DNA of 64,000 nt from Pseudodesulfovibrio cashew (GCF_009762795.1 NZ_CP046400.1:1341501-1405500); one strand, 5' to 3'. Counted from the first letter of the stretch, positions 1-9,704 are shown. A program made the numbers and translations. The notes: a model not told the origin generated them from the letters alone.

Positions 1-1848
1 CCGGAAGGCTACTGGGGCGAGCGGGCCAAGGATCTCCTTTCCTGGTTCTCCGATTTCGACAAGGTCCTGGAGGCGGACTATGACAAGCCCGAGTTCAAGT
101 GGTTCGCGGGCGGCAAGACCAACGTCTCCTATAACTGCCTGGACCGTCACCTGACCAACGGCCGTCGCAACAAGGCCGCGCTCATCTGGCAGGGCGAGCC
201 CGAGGAGGACACCCGAGTCTACTCCTACCAGATGCTGCACACCGAGGTCTGCCGCTTCGCCAACGTGCTCAAGAAGAAAGGCGTGAAGCGCGGCGACCGC
301 GTGGCCCTGTACATGCCCATGATTCCGGAGCTGGCCATCGCCATGCTCGCATGCACCCGCCTGGGCGCACCGCACTCCATCGTTTTTGCCGGGTTCTCCT
401 CCATCGCGCTCCAGTCCCGCATCGAGGACAGCGAAGCCCGTGTCCTGATCACCGCCGACGCCGTCCTGCGCGCCGGCAAGACCATCCCCCTCAAGCCCAA
501 TGCGGACGAGGCCCTGAAGGACTGCCCCAGCGTGGAGCAGTGCATCGTGGTCAAACGTGGCGGCAACGACGTGGACATGGTCGAAGGCCGCGACTGCTGG
601 TGGCACGACGAGATCAACGCCGAGGACATCACCTCCGACTGCCCCTGTGAGGAAATGGACGCGGAAGATCCCCTGTTCATCCTGTACACCTCCGGCTCCA
701 CGGGCAAGCCCAAGGGCGTGCTCCACACCACAGGCGGCTATCTGACCTACGCCGCCCACACCACCCAGTACGTCTTCGACGTCAAGGATGACGACGTCTA
801 CTGGTGTACCGCCGATGTCGGCTGGATCACCGGCCACTCCTACATCGTGTACGGTCCGCTGGCCCTGGGCGCCACCTCGGTCATGTTCGAGGGCGTGCCC
901 AGCTTCCCCAAGCCGGACCGCTACTGGCAGATCGTGGACAAGTTCAAGGTCAACATTTTCTACACCGCTCCCACCGTCATCCGCGCCCTGATGCGCGAGG
1001 GCGAGGAGTGGACCAAGCACTACGATCTCTCCTCCCTGCGCCTGCTCGGCTCCGTGGGCGAGCCCATCAACCCCGAGGCCTGGCTCTGGTACCACAAGAA
1101 TATCGGCGGCGGCAGGCTGCCCATCGTGGACACCTGGTGGCAGACCGAGACCGGCGGGATCATGATCTCCGCCCTTCCGTACGCCACCCCGCTCAAGCCC
1201 GGTTCCGCCACGCGCCCGCTGCCCGGCATCGCGGCCAAGATCGTCCGCCGCGACGGTTCCCCGGCCGACCCCAACGAGGGCGGTCACCTCATCATAGACA
1301 AGCCTTGGCCCGGCATGCTGCGTAACGTCTGGGGCGACTCCGAGCGCTACAAGACTACCTATTTCGCCGGGTTCCCCGGAGCCTACGAATCCGGTGACGG
1401 CGCACGGTACGACGATGACGGCTACTTCTGGATCATGGGTCGCCTGGATGACGTCATCAACGTGTCCGGCCACCGCATGGGCACAGCGGAGATCGAATCC
1501 GCCCTGGTGGCCCACGAGGACGTGACCGAGGCCGCCGTTGTCGGCATGCCCCACGAAGTCAAGGGCGAGACCATCTACGCCTACGTGACCCTGAAGGCCG
1601 GCGTGGAACCTGATGATGACATGGTGAAGAACCTCAAGATCTGGGTGCGCAAGGAGATCGGCCCCATCGCCACTCCCGAGTTCATCCAGTTCGCCGACGG
1701 CCTGCCCAAGACCCGCTCCGGCAAGATCATGCGCCGCGTCCTGCGCAAGATCGTCGAGGGTTCCGGCGACTTCGGCGACACCTCCACCCTGGCCGATCCG
1801 TCCGTGGTCACCGACCTGGTGGAAGGCAACAAGGACCTGGTCGGCTAG
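1..1848 (+). CDS. acs: Acetyl-CoA synthetase (5' partial)
   Basis: AMP-forming acetate-CoA ligase: it activates acetate with ATP to acetyl-AMP and then transfers the acetyl group to CoA in the cytoplasm. The frame is open from the first base of the window, so the true start lies upstream. The N-terminal part visible here ([15 protein letters not shown]) is typical of the family. Adenylate-forming motifs are present: [11 protein letters not shown], the WWQTETGG segment, the [13 protein letters not shown] hinge and the C-terminal [10 protein letters not shown] loop with the acetylatable lysine. The family is about 650 residues long, so only roughly the first tenth is missing. A hairpin terminator follows. 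Identification is secure; regulation cannot be seen. Confidence 0.97.
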   Translation, partial: PEGYWGERAKDLLSWFSDFDKVLEADYDKPEFKWFAGGKTNVSYNCLDRHLTNGRRNKAALIWQGEPEEDTRVYSYQMLHTEVCRFANVLKKKGVKRGDRVALYMPMIPELAIAMLACTRLGAPHSIVFAGFSSIALQSRIEDSEARVLITADAVLRAGKTIPLKPNADEALKDCPSVEQCIVVKRGGNDVDMVEGRDCWWHDEINAEDITSDCPCEEMDAEDPLFILYTSGSTGKPKGVLHTTGGYLTYAAHTTQYVFDVKDDDVYWCTADVGWITGHSYIVYGPLALGATSVMFEGVPSFPKPDRYWQIVDKFKVNIFYTAPTVIRALMREGEEWTKHYDLSSLRLLGSVGEPINPEAWLWYHKNIGGGRLPIVDTWWQTETGGIMISALPYATPLKPGSATRPLPGIAAKIVRRDGSPADPNEGGHLIIDKPWPGMLRNVWGDSERYKTTYFAGFPGAYESGDGARYDDDGYFWIMGRLDDVINVSGHRMGTAEIESALVAHEDVTEAAVVGMPHEVKGETIYAYVTLKAGVEPDDDMVKNLKIWVRKEIGPIATPEFIQFADGLPKTRSGKIMRRVLRKIVEGSGDFGDTSTLADPSVVTDLVEGNKDLVG

Positions 1849-1873
1849 CCGGTCCCGCGTTTAGTAGAATCAA

Positions 1874-1901
1874 CGCCCTCGCACCATCCGGTGCGGGGGC
1901 G
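1874..1901 (+). terminator. Rho-independent terminator after acs
   Basis: A hairpin (CGCCCTCGCAC paired with GTGCGGGGGCG, loop CATCCG) starts 25 bases after the acs stop and is followed by a T-rich run. Confidence 0.8.
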
Positions 1902-2040
1902 TTTCTTTATTGCTGCTGACCTTTTTCCTGCTTTGAGCGGTAACCGAAAAGTGCCTTCTTCCCCGTATCGGTCAGTCATGGCAACATGGAGCGTTATTTC
2001 AGGACGGAAGTATTAATCTGTGATGAAGCAGGAGAAGATG

Positions 2041-3036
2041 ATGCCGACAGTCACGACGCCCATTACAATACGGGGGAATATCATCAGGAACCGAATCGCC
2101 ATGCTGCCCATGGTAACCTTTTCCTTCAAGGGGGGCGGGGATGCCTACTACGGGAAGCAGCACGTGGAACACTACACCAATGCAGCGCGGGCCGGAGCAG
2201 GGTTGATCATCCTGCAATCCACCAACGTGGTCGGCGTGGAGCGTGGGGAGGGCATGTGGACCGCCGGGAGCCTAGAGGCGTTGCGCGCCATCGCCAGGAA
2301 CGCCACGGCTCAAGGAGCCACGGTCATGATGCAGCTGGCTGGCGGTTCCGACGCGGACGGGGACATCAACGACTGGTCCACCGCCGACGTGCTGGACCGG
2401 CAGCGCGCCCTGAAGATGGCAGCAGTCAAGGCGGCCGAACTGGGCTTCCATGGAGTGGAGTATCATTTTGCCCATGGGTTCACCCTCTGCCGGTTCATGG
2501 ACGCGGCCTATAATCAGCGGACCGACGAGTTCGGCGGTTCCCTGGAAAATCGGCTCAGGATCGTGACGGACATCCTTCCGGAAGTACGGGAGCAGGTGCC
2601 GGACAACTTTATTATTTCCGCAAGGATGGGGGAGTTTGTTCCCACCGCAGAGGACGGAGCGGCTGCGGCGGTCCATCTGGAGCGGTGCGGCATTGATCTG
2701 CTGGATGTATCCTTTGGGATGCGTATGCCGGAGGGGCCGGTGCCGGAAGGGTTCGAGTTCTCTCCGGTGACTCATTCGGGGTACGCAATCAAGCGGGTTG
2801 TCTCCATTCCGGTCATCGGCGTTTACGGCATCCGTACGCCGGGCCAGGCGCGGAGACTGGTGGAGGGCGGCTATGCGGACATGGCGGGCGTCGGCAGGGC
2901 CATGCTCGCCGACCCCGGGTTCGCCTCCGCCGTGCTTGACGGCACGCCTTACCGGCAATGCCTGGCGTGCAAGCGATGTTTCTGGTTTACGGACCACACC
3001 CTGTGTCCGGCGGGCAAGTTGCCCGAGACGCTGTGA
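2041..3036 (+). CDS. Old yellow enzyme family NADH:flavin oxidoreductase
   Basis: A protein of 331 residues with the FMN-binding TIM barrel of the OYE/2,4-dienoyl-CoA reductase family. It opens with the family pattern of a substrate loop and HYTNAARAGAGLII, and includes the HPN-like segment GVEYHFAHGFTLCRFM followed by YNQRTDEFGGSLENR. The start was chosen at the ATG preceded by AGGAG six bases upstream; the earlier ATG at 2038 and GTG at 2020 are less well placed. The C-terminus has four cysteines (CLACKRCFWFTDHTLC), which resemble the 4Fe-4S ligands of dienoyl-CoA reductase, but the protein ends there and lacks the second flavin/NADH half. The substrate is unknown. Confidence 0.85.
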   Translation: MPTVTTPITIRGNIIRNRIAMLPMVTFSFKGGGDAYYGKQHVEHYTNAARAGAGLIILQSTNVVGVERGEGMWTAGSLEALRAIARNATAQGATVMMQLAGGSDADGDINDWSTADVLDRQRALKMAAVKAAELGFHGVEYHFAHGFTLCRFMDAAYNQRTDEFGGSLENRLRIVTDILPEVREQVPDNFIISARMGEFVPTAEDGAAAAVHLERCGIDLLDVSFGMRMPEGPVPEGFEFSPVTHSGYAIKRVVSIPVIGVYGIRTPGQARRLVEGGYADMAGVGRAMLADPGFASAVLDGTPYRQCLACKRCFWFTDHTLCPAGKLPETL

Positions 3037-3071
3037 TCTGAACGGGAAAAGTGCGGACAGCCCGGTGAAGG

Positions 3072-3686
3072 CTACGCCGTGAACACGATCCTGGCGGCGA
3101 CCAGCAGGAAGATCACGCCGGTCACCTTGTCGATGACGTGGGCCTTTTCTCGCAGCTTGTCGAGGATGATCGTGTTGGAAAGAATGAGGACGATGGTCGT
3201 GTACCACAGCCCGTCGGTGACAAACGGGGTCATGACCGTGACGAGTTGGCCGTTCCTGCCCACGCCCGGATCGATGAACTGGCTGAACAACGCGATGAAG
3301 AACAGGCCGATCTTGGGATTGAGGACCGAAATCATGGCTCCGTCCCGTATGGATTCCATGTAGCTTGCCTTTTCTCCCGAAGCCAGCTTGGCGGCAATGC
3401 CTCCCTTGGTGCGCAGGGCCTGAACTCCGAGCCAGGCGATGTAGAGCGCCCCGGCGATGGAGATGGCCTTGAACAGGGTGGGCGACTGCTTCAGCACGAT
3501 GGTCAGGCCGAACAGGGTGACGATGGCGTATCCGGCGATGCCCATGGCGTGGGCCCAGGCCGTGAGCACACCGTTGACCTTGCCGCCGCCGAGGGTGTTC
3601 TTTACCACCACGGCCAGGCTCGGGCCGGGGAACATCGCCCCCAGCAGGCAGATGGCAAACAGGGAAATCCACGCGGTAAAAGTCAT
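3072..3686 (-). CDS. LysE family amino-acid exporter
   Basis: A 204-residue inner-membrane protein with about six hydrophobic segments. The N-terminus matches the LysE/RhtB family: a first helix, then the signature MFPGPSLAVVVKNTL. Family members export amino acids such as lysine, threonine or homoserine lactones. The substrate cannot be read from sequence. The gene is convergent with the OYE gene and is a single-gene unit preceded by AAAGAGG upstream of its ATG. Length is normal for the family. Confidence 0.9.
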   Translation of the reverse strand: MTFTAWISLFAICLLGAMFPGPSLAVVVKNTLGGGKVNGVLTAWAHAMGIAGYAIVTLFGLTIVLKQSPTLFKAISIAGALYIAWLGVQALRTKGGIAAKLASGEKASYMESIRDGAMISVLNPKIGLFFIALFSQFIDPGVGRNGQLVTVMTPFVTDGLWYTTIVLILSNTIILDKLREKAHVIDKVTGVIFLLVAARIVFTA

Positions 3687-3868
3687 GCCAGCCTCTTTCG
3701 GATACGGTCTGTTGGCCCGGATTCATGCTGGGACCGCCCCTCCGTGAATTCGGACGAGCGGACTATATTGTTTTTCCGGATGGAATGAAAGAGGCAAGCG
3801 CGGCAGGGGCGCGGGCCTGTCTTGCGTCCGGTCCGTGTCCCTGCCGCTCGCTTTCGAGGCGGTTCGGG

Positions 3869-4390
3869 TTATTGCATCATTCCCGATCCACGCATGCCGC
3901 TGCCCCAGTTGCCGCCCATCATGCCGCCGTGCATGTAGCCCATGCCGCCGCCCATCATGCCGTAACCGCCGTGCATCATGCCCATGCCGTAGTAGGGCAG
4001 GCCCTGCTCGCGCATGTCCGCCTGCATCTCCACCTGGAGCATGTGGCACTGCTTCATCAAGTCACCGGTTTCCCCTGCCAGGGCCGTGACCTTCTTCCTA
4101 TCGATCTTTTCCTGGGCCAACTCGGCGTTGAGCAGGGCGCGCCTGGCCCACAGCTTGTTGGTCAGGTCAACCAGCTGCGGACGGTATTTCTCCGCAATGG
4201 TCTGGTAGGCCTGCTGCTGCTCCTTGGACAGGCCCCAGCCGCCCGTCTGTCCGGCTGGGTAGCCTCTGCCATCCTGTGCGTATCCCTGGCCGCCCATGTG
4301 GTAGCCGTGTCCATAGCCCATCTGGGCAAATGCCATGCTTCCGACAAGGAGCATTGCCAATCCGAAAACCAATGCCGTGAACCGTTTCAT
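3869..4390 (-). CDS. ZraP-like periplasmic metal-sensor protein
   Basis: A protein of 173 residues with a clear signal peptide (MKRFTALVFGLAMLLVGS, cleavage near AFA-Q). The mature part has a glycine/tyrosine-rich linker, a helical core (LSKEQQQAYQTIAEKY to the MLQVEMQADMREQG region) typical of the Spy/CpxP/ZraP LTxxQ-type fold, and a Met/His/Gly-rich tail (GMGMMHGGYGMMGGG) suited to soft-metal binding. Family members act in the periplasm in envelope or metal stress. The start at 4390 follows GGAGGT at good spacing; an upstream in-frame ATG at 4411 lacks one. No partner kinase is adjacent. Confidence 0.8.
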   Translation of the reverse strand: MKRFTALVFGLAMLLVGSMAFAQMGYGHGYHMGGQGYAQDGRGYPAGQTGGWGLSKEQQQAYQTIAEKYRPQLVDLTNKLWARRALLNAELAQEKIDRKKVTALAGETGDLMKQCHMLQVEMQADMREQGLPYYGMGMMHGGYGMMGGGMGYMHGGMMGGNWGSGMRGSGMMQ

Positions 4391-4527
4391 GTCGACCTCC
4401 GGTCTTTGCAAGTATGGATTGCCGCCAGCATAACACGGTTGCCCTCCGGCAACAGTATTATTTTGCGTTTCGCCCTCTCCCTGCCAGGACCATTCCCAAT
4501 CCGGCGGCTTTGGGGTATCACTTCCCC

Positions 4528-5895
4528 ATGAAGATAGGACGTTACGAAATACGCGGACTGCTTGGGCGCGGCGGCATGGGTGCGGTCTACAAGGCGGCCA
4601 TGCCCGTCACCGGACGAATCGTGGCCCTCAAGGTGCTCAGGCCGGCCGAGATCATGGAAGATCTGGTGGGCATGGAGGCCCTGACCTCCATGTTCCTCAA
4701 GGAGGCCGCTACCATGGCCTCCATCTCCCACGCCAACATCGCCTCCGTGCTCGACGTGCACGACGGTGCGGACGGCTCTCCGGCCCACTTCACCATGGAA
4801 TACTTCTGCGGCAACCTCGGCGTGCTCATGGGCGAGACCTACGAGGTTGAGGCCCCGTCCCGTCGTCTGGGCGTGGAGGCTTCCCTCCAGCTCGCCCGCG
4901 AGATGCTGCGGGGCCTGGATAGGCTGCATTACGAAGGCATCGTCCACCGTGACGTCAAGCCGTTCAACGTCATGCTCGCCGAGGACGAGGGCGGCGTGGG
5001 CCATGTCAAGCTCATCGACTTCGGCCTGTCCAAACTGCGCGGCGAACCCACCCCCGGCCCCAAGGGCATGGTCGTGGGCTCCCCGTACTACACCGCCCCG
5101 GAACAGGAGGCCGATCCCGAGGCCGCCGACGCCCGTTCCGACATTTTTTCCGTGGGCATCACACTCTACCGCATGCTCACCGGCTGCCTTCCCACCGAGG
5201 ACCCTGCAGCGCGCCGACCAGTCTGCGAACTCCACCCCGACCTGGACTGCGCCTGGGACGACATGTTTGCCCAGGCCCTGGCCCCGGACCCCGCCGGTCG
5301 CTACCCGGACGCCATGACCATGATCGCTGCTCTGGACTCGCTCGAAGCCAAGTGGCGCGATCAGAAGGACGCCGTCTGCTCCGGCGTGGACCTGCTCCTC
5401 GAACCCGAGCGCCATGCCCCGGACTGGACCCCGCGCGACGTCCCGATCAAGGTACCCCTCAAGGCTGCCCGCGAACGCTTCGCCCTCGACGAGCTCTGGC
5501 GGCCTACCGAATACGGCCAGGGCGATTTCCTCGATCACTACGACGGCACCGTGCTCGACCGCGCCACCGGCCTGATCTGGGAAAAGTACGGCTCCCGCTA
5601 TCCTCTCACCTGGGAACGCGCACACCAGCACGTGGCCCGGCTCAACAAGCACGCCTACGGCAACCGCACCGACTGGCGGCTGCCCACCGTGGAGGAGCTC
5701 ACGACCCTCTTCACCGGCCGCACCGAACCCGGCGACTTCTGCCAGCAGTCCGCCTTCGATCCGCGCAAGGCCAGGCTTTGGAGCGCCGACACCAAGGCCT
5801 TCAGCGCCGCCTGGTATGCCGACGCCGAGCTCGGTTTCGTCTGGTGGCAGGACCGCACCTGCCGCTTCTTCGCCCGCGCCGTCTGCGGCCAATAG
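4528..5895 (+). CDS. Serine/threonine protein kinase with C-terminal DUF1566 (Lcl-like) domain
   Basis: A protein of 455 residues. Residues 1 to about 280 are a Hanks-type kinase: glycine loop GRGGMGAVY, VALKVL lysine, HRDVKPFN catalytic loop (near residue 140), DFGLSKL (near 163) and GSPYYTAPEQ activation segment, all intact. After a linker, residues about 338-455 form a DUF1566/Lcl C-terminal domain (LDRATGLIWEKYG, DWRLPTVEELTTLF, FWAR-type ending). No transmembrane helix is visible, so it is probably cytosolic. The start ATG is directly followed by the kinase N-lobe; no strong Shine-Dalgarno is seen. DUF1566 domains are often sensory or binding modules, so it may sense a ligand. The target is unknown. 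Confidence 0.88.
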   Translation: MKIGRYEIRGLLGRGGMGAVYKAAMPVTGRIVALKVLRPAEIMEDLVGMEALTSMFLKEAATMASISHANIASVLDVHDGADGSPAHFTMEYFCGNLGVLMGETYEVEAPSRRLGVEASLQLAREMLRGLDRLHYEGIVHRDVKPFNVMLAEDEGGVGHVKLIDFGLSKLRGEPTPGPKGMVVGSPYYTAPEQEADPEAADARSDIFSVGITLYRMLTGCLPTEDPAARRPVCELHPDLDCAWDDMFAQALAPDPAGRYPDAMTMIAALDSLEAKWRDQKDAVCSGVDLLLEPERHAPDWTPRDVPIKVPLKAARERFALDELWRPTEYGQGDFLDHYDGTVLDRATGLIWEKYGSRYPLTWERAHQHVARLNKHAYGNRTDWRLPTVEELTTLFTGRTEPGDFCQQSAFDPRKARLWSADTKAFSAAWYADAELGFVWWQDRTCRFFARAVCGQ

Positions 5896-6113
5896 GGTGG
5901 GTGTTGCGGCCTGCGCGATCTTTTTCCGACAAGCGCAGAAGCGGAATTGCGTTCAAGTCGCGACGATACAATTCCATACGCGTGACGGGGTTCATGGACG
6001 AGTTGGATGATTCGTTGCCGACAACTCACATGGTCTGGCGTGCGAAACTCCGAATTTAAGGAGTGGATTGAAAGAATCGATCAGTGATAAGAGGGGGCAA
6101 GGAGGAGAATATA

Positions 6114-6281
6114 ATGCAAAAATCGAAAAGAGAATTCGCTTGGATCCGCTTTGTGGGGCCGCCGAACCCCAACTCGAAACGGTTGTTTCCAAAGGAGCAC
6201 TTCAAGAGGTTTCACTGCGGCACATATCTCGTTTCAGACAAGGCGTCTGACGACTCGGACAAGAGTTCGGATACGAAATAG
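6114..6281 (+). CDS. Small hypothetical protein
   Basis: A 55-residue open frame with a very strong ribosome-binding site (AAGGAGGAG, 6099-6107) seven bases before the ATG. The product is basic in its first two thirds (SKREFAWIRF, KRLFPKEHFKRF) and ends in an acidic/serine tail (KASDDSDKSSDTK). No family is recognised. The region 5900-6440 is visibly richer in A+T than its neighbours, which suggests foreign origin or a non-coding background. The RBS is the main support. Confidence 0.45.
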   Translation: MQKSKREFAWIRFVGPPNPNSKRLFPKEHFKRFHCGTYLVSDKASDDSDKSSDTK

Positions 6282-6448
6282 TTTTATTTTCAACGCCATG
6301 TCGGATAACGGCCATGCGCTTAATGGCCGTATCTACAATCACGGCCACATAACAGCCCGGCGCAGCAGAAGAACGTGCCGGGGCAAAGTTGTTGTTTCGT
6401 GAAACTCCGCGACTATAAAAATCAATAAAATAAAACCGGAAACAACTC
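6282..6448. other. Intergenic region with a 9-bp palindrome
   Basis: Between the small gene and rlmN lies ACGGCCAT paired with ATGGCCGT around a 7-base loop (about 6309-6333), without a T-run. Nothing else is recognised. Confidence 0.4.
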
Positions 6449-7483
6449 TTACGCCTGCTCGCCCGCTTTCAGCTGGCCGCAGGCGGCTTTGATGTCGGAG
6501 CCCATGGAGCGTCGGATGAAGGCGGTGAGGCCGTGTTTCCAGAGGCGTTTCTCGAAGGCTTCGACGCGTTCGCGGTCGGGTGCCTGGTAGGGCATGCCTT
6601 CGGTTGCGTTGTAGGCGATGAGATTGATCTTGCCCTTTTTGCGGTCGATGAGCTTGGCGAGCTGGTCCGCGTGCTCAAGGGAGTCGTTGACGTCCTTGAG
6701 TAGCAGGTATTCGAAGGTGATTCGCTCGCGCGGGCGCATGGGGTAGCTGTTGAGGCAGTTCATGAGGTCGTCGAGGTGGACCTTGGCGGCCTTGGGCATG
6801 ATCTTGGCGCGCAGCTCCTGGGTGGGGGCGTGCAGGGATATGGCGGGCAGGGCGACCTCGAGATCGCCGAGAATGCGGAGCTTGTCGGGGAAGCCCACGG
6901 TGGAGACCATGGAGCGTCGCCAGGACAGGGAGAGGCCGCGCTCGCAGGGCAGGTCGTTGAGGACCTTGAGGAGCGTGTCGAGGTTGAGCAGCGGCTCGCC
7001 CATGCCCATGAACACGAGGTTCTTGAGCGGGTTCATGCCCAGGTCTTCCAGGTATTGGCGACCCACCAGGATCTGGCCCATGATTTCGCCGTAGGTCAGG
7101 TTGCGTTCGAAGCCGAGCTTGCCCGTGTTGCAAAAGGTGCAGGCCATGGCGCAGCCCACCTGGGTGGAGAGGCACTGGGAGTAGCGGTCCTGCATGGGGA
7201 TGAGCACGGTCTCGATGAGCGCGCCGTCGGTCATGCGCAGCAGAAATTTGATGGTGCCGTCCTTGGACTGCTGGACCTTGGCGATATCCGGCCAGATGAT
7301 GTCGGCCATGGATTTGAGCTGTTCGCGCAGCGGCTTGGAGAGGTTGGTCATGCCGTCGATGTCACGGACGCGCTTCTGCCACAGCCACTGCCAGATCTGC
7401 TCCGCCCGGAATCGGGGGAGTTTCAGGTCCCCGGCCACAAAGGCTTCGAGGTCGTTCTTGTTCAGCTCGATGAGGTTTTGCAT
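6449..7483 (-). CDS. rlmN: 23S rRNA (adenine2503-C2)-methyltransferase RlmN
   Basis: A 344-residue radical-SAM enzyme that methylates A2503 of 23S rRNA and, in many bacteria, A37 of some tRNAs. It has the cluster motif CAMACTFCNTG, a GMGEPLLN SAM-binding motif, SLHAPTQELR and the C-terminal resolving cysteine in KAACGQL, so all catalytic cysteines are present. The start at 7483 (MQNLIELNKND) follows AGGGA at normal spacing; an in-frame ATG 21 bases upstream lacks a clear RBS. It is a single-gene unit. Confidence 0.96.
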   Translation of the reverse strand: MQNLIELNKNDLEAFVAGDLKLPRFRAEQIWQWLWQKRVRDIDGMTNLSKPLREQLKSMADIIWPDIAKVQQSKDGTIKFLLRMTDGALIETVLIPMQDRYSQCLSTQVGCAMACTFCNTGKLGFERNLTYGEIMGQILVGRQYLEDLGMNPLKNLVFMGMGEPLLNLDTLLKVLNDLPCERGLSLSWRRSMVSTVGFPDKLRILGDLEVALPAISLHAPTQELRAKIMPKAAKVHLDDLMNCLNSYPMRPRERITFEYLLLKDVNDSLEHADQLAKLIDRKKGKINLIAYNATEGMPYQAPDRERVEAFEKRLWKHGLTAFIRRSMGSDIKAACGQLKAGEQA

Positions 7484-7714
7484 GCGTGTCCCTATGTAGG
7501 TCATTGAGCGGGCGTGTCAAGTGAAGCCGTGTTTTCGGGATCAGGTTGTGCCCGTGTGGAGCCCTGGCGCGTATATGTTGAGGGGACCTTTGCCGTTGCG
7601 GCAAGAGCTCCTGGCAGGCCCTGAAAGTCGGGTGTTGAGCAAAGTCTCCCCGGTGTGCTATCAGGGGGACACCTGGCTGAATAGTATTGGAATTAAACTG
7701 GAGGAAAATCCGAA

Positions 7715-8119
7715 ATGTGGAATAGAATAGTCAAGTATGCCTGTTACATCACCATTGTCTGCATGATGGTGCTGAACGTATCCGTGCCCATGGCCAAAGC
7801 GGAGATGATCTCCACCGAGACGTCCATTGCCGCCAGCCAGAGCGAGGCAAACCGCGACCTGGTTCGCTCGTTTTTCCAGCGGGACGACCTGCGGCAGGCC
7901 CTGACCGAGCGAGGAATCAATGTGGATGAGGCCCAGGCCCGTATCGATAGCCTCTCGGACGAGGAAGTCGCTTCCCTGGCTGATCGCATCCAGGACATGC
8001 CCGCTGGTGCGGGTGCGCTGGGAACGATCCTCGGCGCGGCGTTGCTGGTGTTCATCATCCTTTTGATCACGGATATCGCCGGGGCCACTGACGTGTTCCC
8101 GTTCGTGAAGAAGCAGTAG
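7715..8119 (+). CDS. PA2779-family small membrane protein
   Basis: A 134-residue protein with an N-terminal hydrophobic segment (cleavable or anchoring) and a second transmembrane helix near the C-terminus (TILGAALLVFIILLITDIAG). Between them lies a helical, polar segment with FFQRDDLRQALTERGI. This matches the PA2779 family, whose members are encoded beside PA2778-type peptidases, as here (nine bases upstream of the next gene). GGAGGA precedes the ATG. The function is not established; partnership with the following lipoprotein peptidase is inferred from context. Confidence 0.8.
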   Translation: MWNRIVKYACYITIVCMMVLNVSVPMAKAEMISTETSIAASQSEANRDLVRSFFQRDDLRQALTERGINVDEAQARIDSLSDEEVASLADRIQDMPAGAGALGTILGAALLVFIILLITDIAGATDVFPFVKKQ

Positions 8120-8128
8120 ACTCATCAT

Positions 8129-9082
8129 ATGACGACCCAAAGACCGCGCAGTGTCCGCAAGGGCGCTGCCGGTCTCCTTTTTCTTCTGCTCACCGTGATG
8201 ACCACGGCGGGGTGCGCCCTGCATCCGGGCGGCGAGCTGACCCTTCCGCAGGACGGCCCGCCGCGAGTCGTGGTGCATGACGTGCCTTTTTATGCCCAGG
8301 AAGAGTATCAGTGTGGTCCGGCCACGCTGGCCATGGCCCTGGGCTGGAGCGGCGTGCGCGTCACCCCGGACGCGCTGAAGGCGGAGGTATACACCCCGTC
8401 CGAGAAGGGGAGCCTGCAAAGCGCCATGGTCGCGGCGGCCAGGCGGCACGGGCGCATGGCCTATGTGCTCAGGGGCAGGGATTTCCTGCTGGACGAGTTG
8501 GCGGCGGGCAATCCGGTCATCTTGCTGCAAAACCTCGGGCTGTCGTGGTATCCGGTGTGGCATTATGCCGTGGCCGTGGGCTACGACAGGGATGAGGACG
8601 CGGTGCTGCTGCACACCGGTACCATGCGAAGTCGCTATTATCCGCTGGGCCTCCTGGACAGGACCTGGGCCCGGAGCGGATATTGGGGGCTGCTGGTCCT
8701 GCCGCCCGCGAGGATGCCCGCATTCGTGGAAGAGACGCCGTGGCTCAAGGGCGCGGTGGGCCTGGAGAGGGCCGGGCGGACGCGTGAGGCCCTGGCTGCT
8801 TACGAGGTCGCAACCGCGAAGTGGCCAGGGAGCTATGACGCCTGGATGGGCGTGGGCAACAGCCGGTATGCGCTCGGGCGGGACGAACTGTCCGCCAAAG
8901 CCTTCGGGCGGGCCGTGGCGATCAGGCCCGACAACGGTATCGCCTACAACAACCTCGCCAATGTGCTGGCCCGGCTGGGCAGAAGGGAAGAGGCCGTGGC
9001 CGCCGCCGAAAAGGCCGTGGCCTGCGGCGGACCGCACATCGAGGTCTTCAGGAAGACGCTCTCCGAAATCCGTCAGCCGTAA
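8129..9082 (+). CDS. PA2778-family C39-like cysteine peptidase lipoprotein with TPR
   Basis: A protein of 317 residues. The N-terminus is a lipoprotein signal with lipobox TAGC. Next comes a papain/C39-like peptidase domain with catalytic-type cysteine in EYQCGPATLAMAL and histidine in VWHYAVAVGYD. The C-terminal about 120 residues are TPR-like (YDAWMGVGNSRYALGR, IAYNNLANVLARLGR). It is probably anchored in the envelope facing the periplasm. It forms an operon with the PA2779-type membrane protein. The substrate is unknown. Confidence 0.85.
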   Translation: MTTQRPRSVRKGAAGLLFLLLTVMTTAGCALHPGGELTLPQDGPPRVVVHDVPFYAQEEYQCGPATLAMALGWSGVRVTPDALKAEVYTPSEKGSLQSAMVAAARRHGRMAYVLRGRDFLLDELAAGNPVILLQNLGLSWYPVWHYAVAVGYDRDEDAVLLHTGTMRSRYYPLGLLDRTWARSGYWGLLVLPPARMPAFVEETPWLKGAVGLERAGRTREALAAYEVATAKWPGSYDAWMGVGNSRYALGRDELSAKAFGRAVAIRPDNGIAYNNLANVLARLGRREEAVAAAEKAVACGGPHIEVFRKTLSEIRQP

Positions 9083-9103
9083 TTTCGTGCATGGCCGTGA
9101 AGG

Positions 9104-9691
9104 TCAGGAACAGAGTTTCATGAACTGTCGTACGGTGCGCCCGGCGTGCTCGGTGATTTCTTCGGGCGAAGGCGGGGCGTGCAGGCCGACGAGGACGCCC
9201 ATACGCATGGAGAGGAGGGTATCCAGCAGCATCCTGACCGCATACTCCGTGTCCTCTGCGTGGCATCGCTCTTCAATGAACCGGGCCAGCCGGGTCCGGG
9301 TATCACGCGGCCCAGCCGCGTAGAAGGCGCGCGTCAGTTCCGGCGCCTCCGGTCCCTCCGCGATGAGCAGCCGGATGCCTGCCAGATGCTCTTCGGACAT
9401 GTGGTGGGCGAGAAAACCGGCGGCAAAGCGGCTCAGCGCCAGTCGGGTATCTTCCCTGTCCAATTCTTTGAGAAATTCACTCCCATTGTCTTCCCGGCGG
9501 GCCTCCAGGCAGGCCTGGAAGAGCTGCTCCTTGGACTCGAAATAGCGGTAGACCGTCTGTTTGGTCACCCCGGCCTTTTTCGCGATCCTGTCCATGCCCG
9601 CACCAAGGTATCCTTCGGAAAGAAACACCTCCCAGGCGGCCCTCAGAATGGCCTCCCGCTTCCGCTCCTTTTTCTGCTCGATCCTTGTCAT
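9104..9691 (-). CDS. TetR/AcrR family transcriptional regulator
   Basis: A 195-residue repressor. The N-terminal helix-turn-helix is visible (REAILRAAWEVFLSEGY, MDRIAKKAGVTKQTVYRYF), followed by a ligand-binding helical domain. The start at 9691 follows GGGAGG at good spacing; the longer frame from 9721 would read through an operator. It is divergent from an EamA exporter with two perfect palindromes between them, so it most likely represses that exporter and itself. The inducer is unknown. Confidence 0.9.
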   Translation of the reverse strand: MTRIEQKKERKREAILRAAWEVFLSEGYLGAGMDRIAKKAGVTKQTVYRYFESKEQLFQACLEARREDNGSEFLKELDREDTRLALSRFAAGFLAHHMSEEHLAGIRLLIAEGPEAPELTRAFYAAGPRDTRTRLARFIEERCHAEDTEYAVRMLLDTLLSMRMGVLVGLHAPPSPEEITEHAGRTVRQFMKLCS

Positions 9692-9704
9692 ACCTGCCTC
9701 CCGG

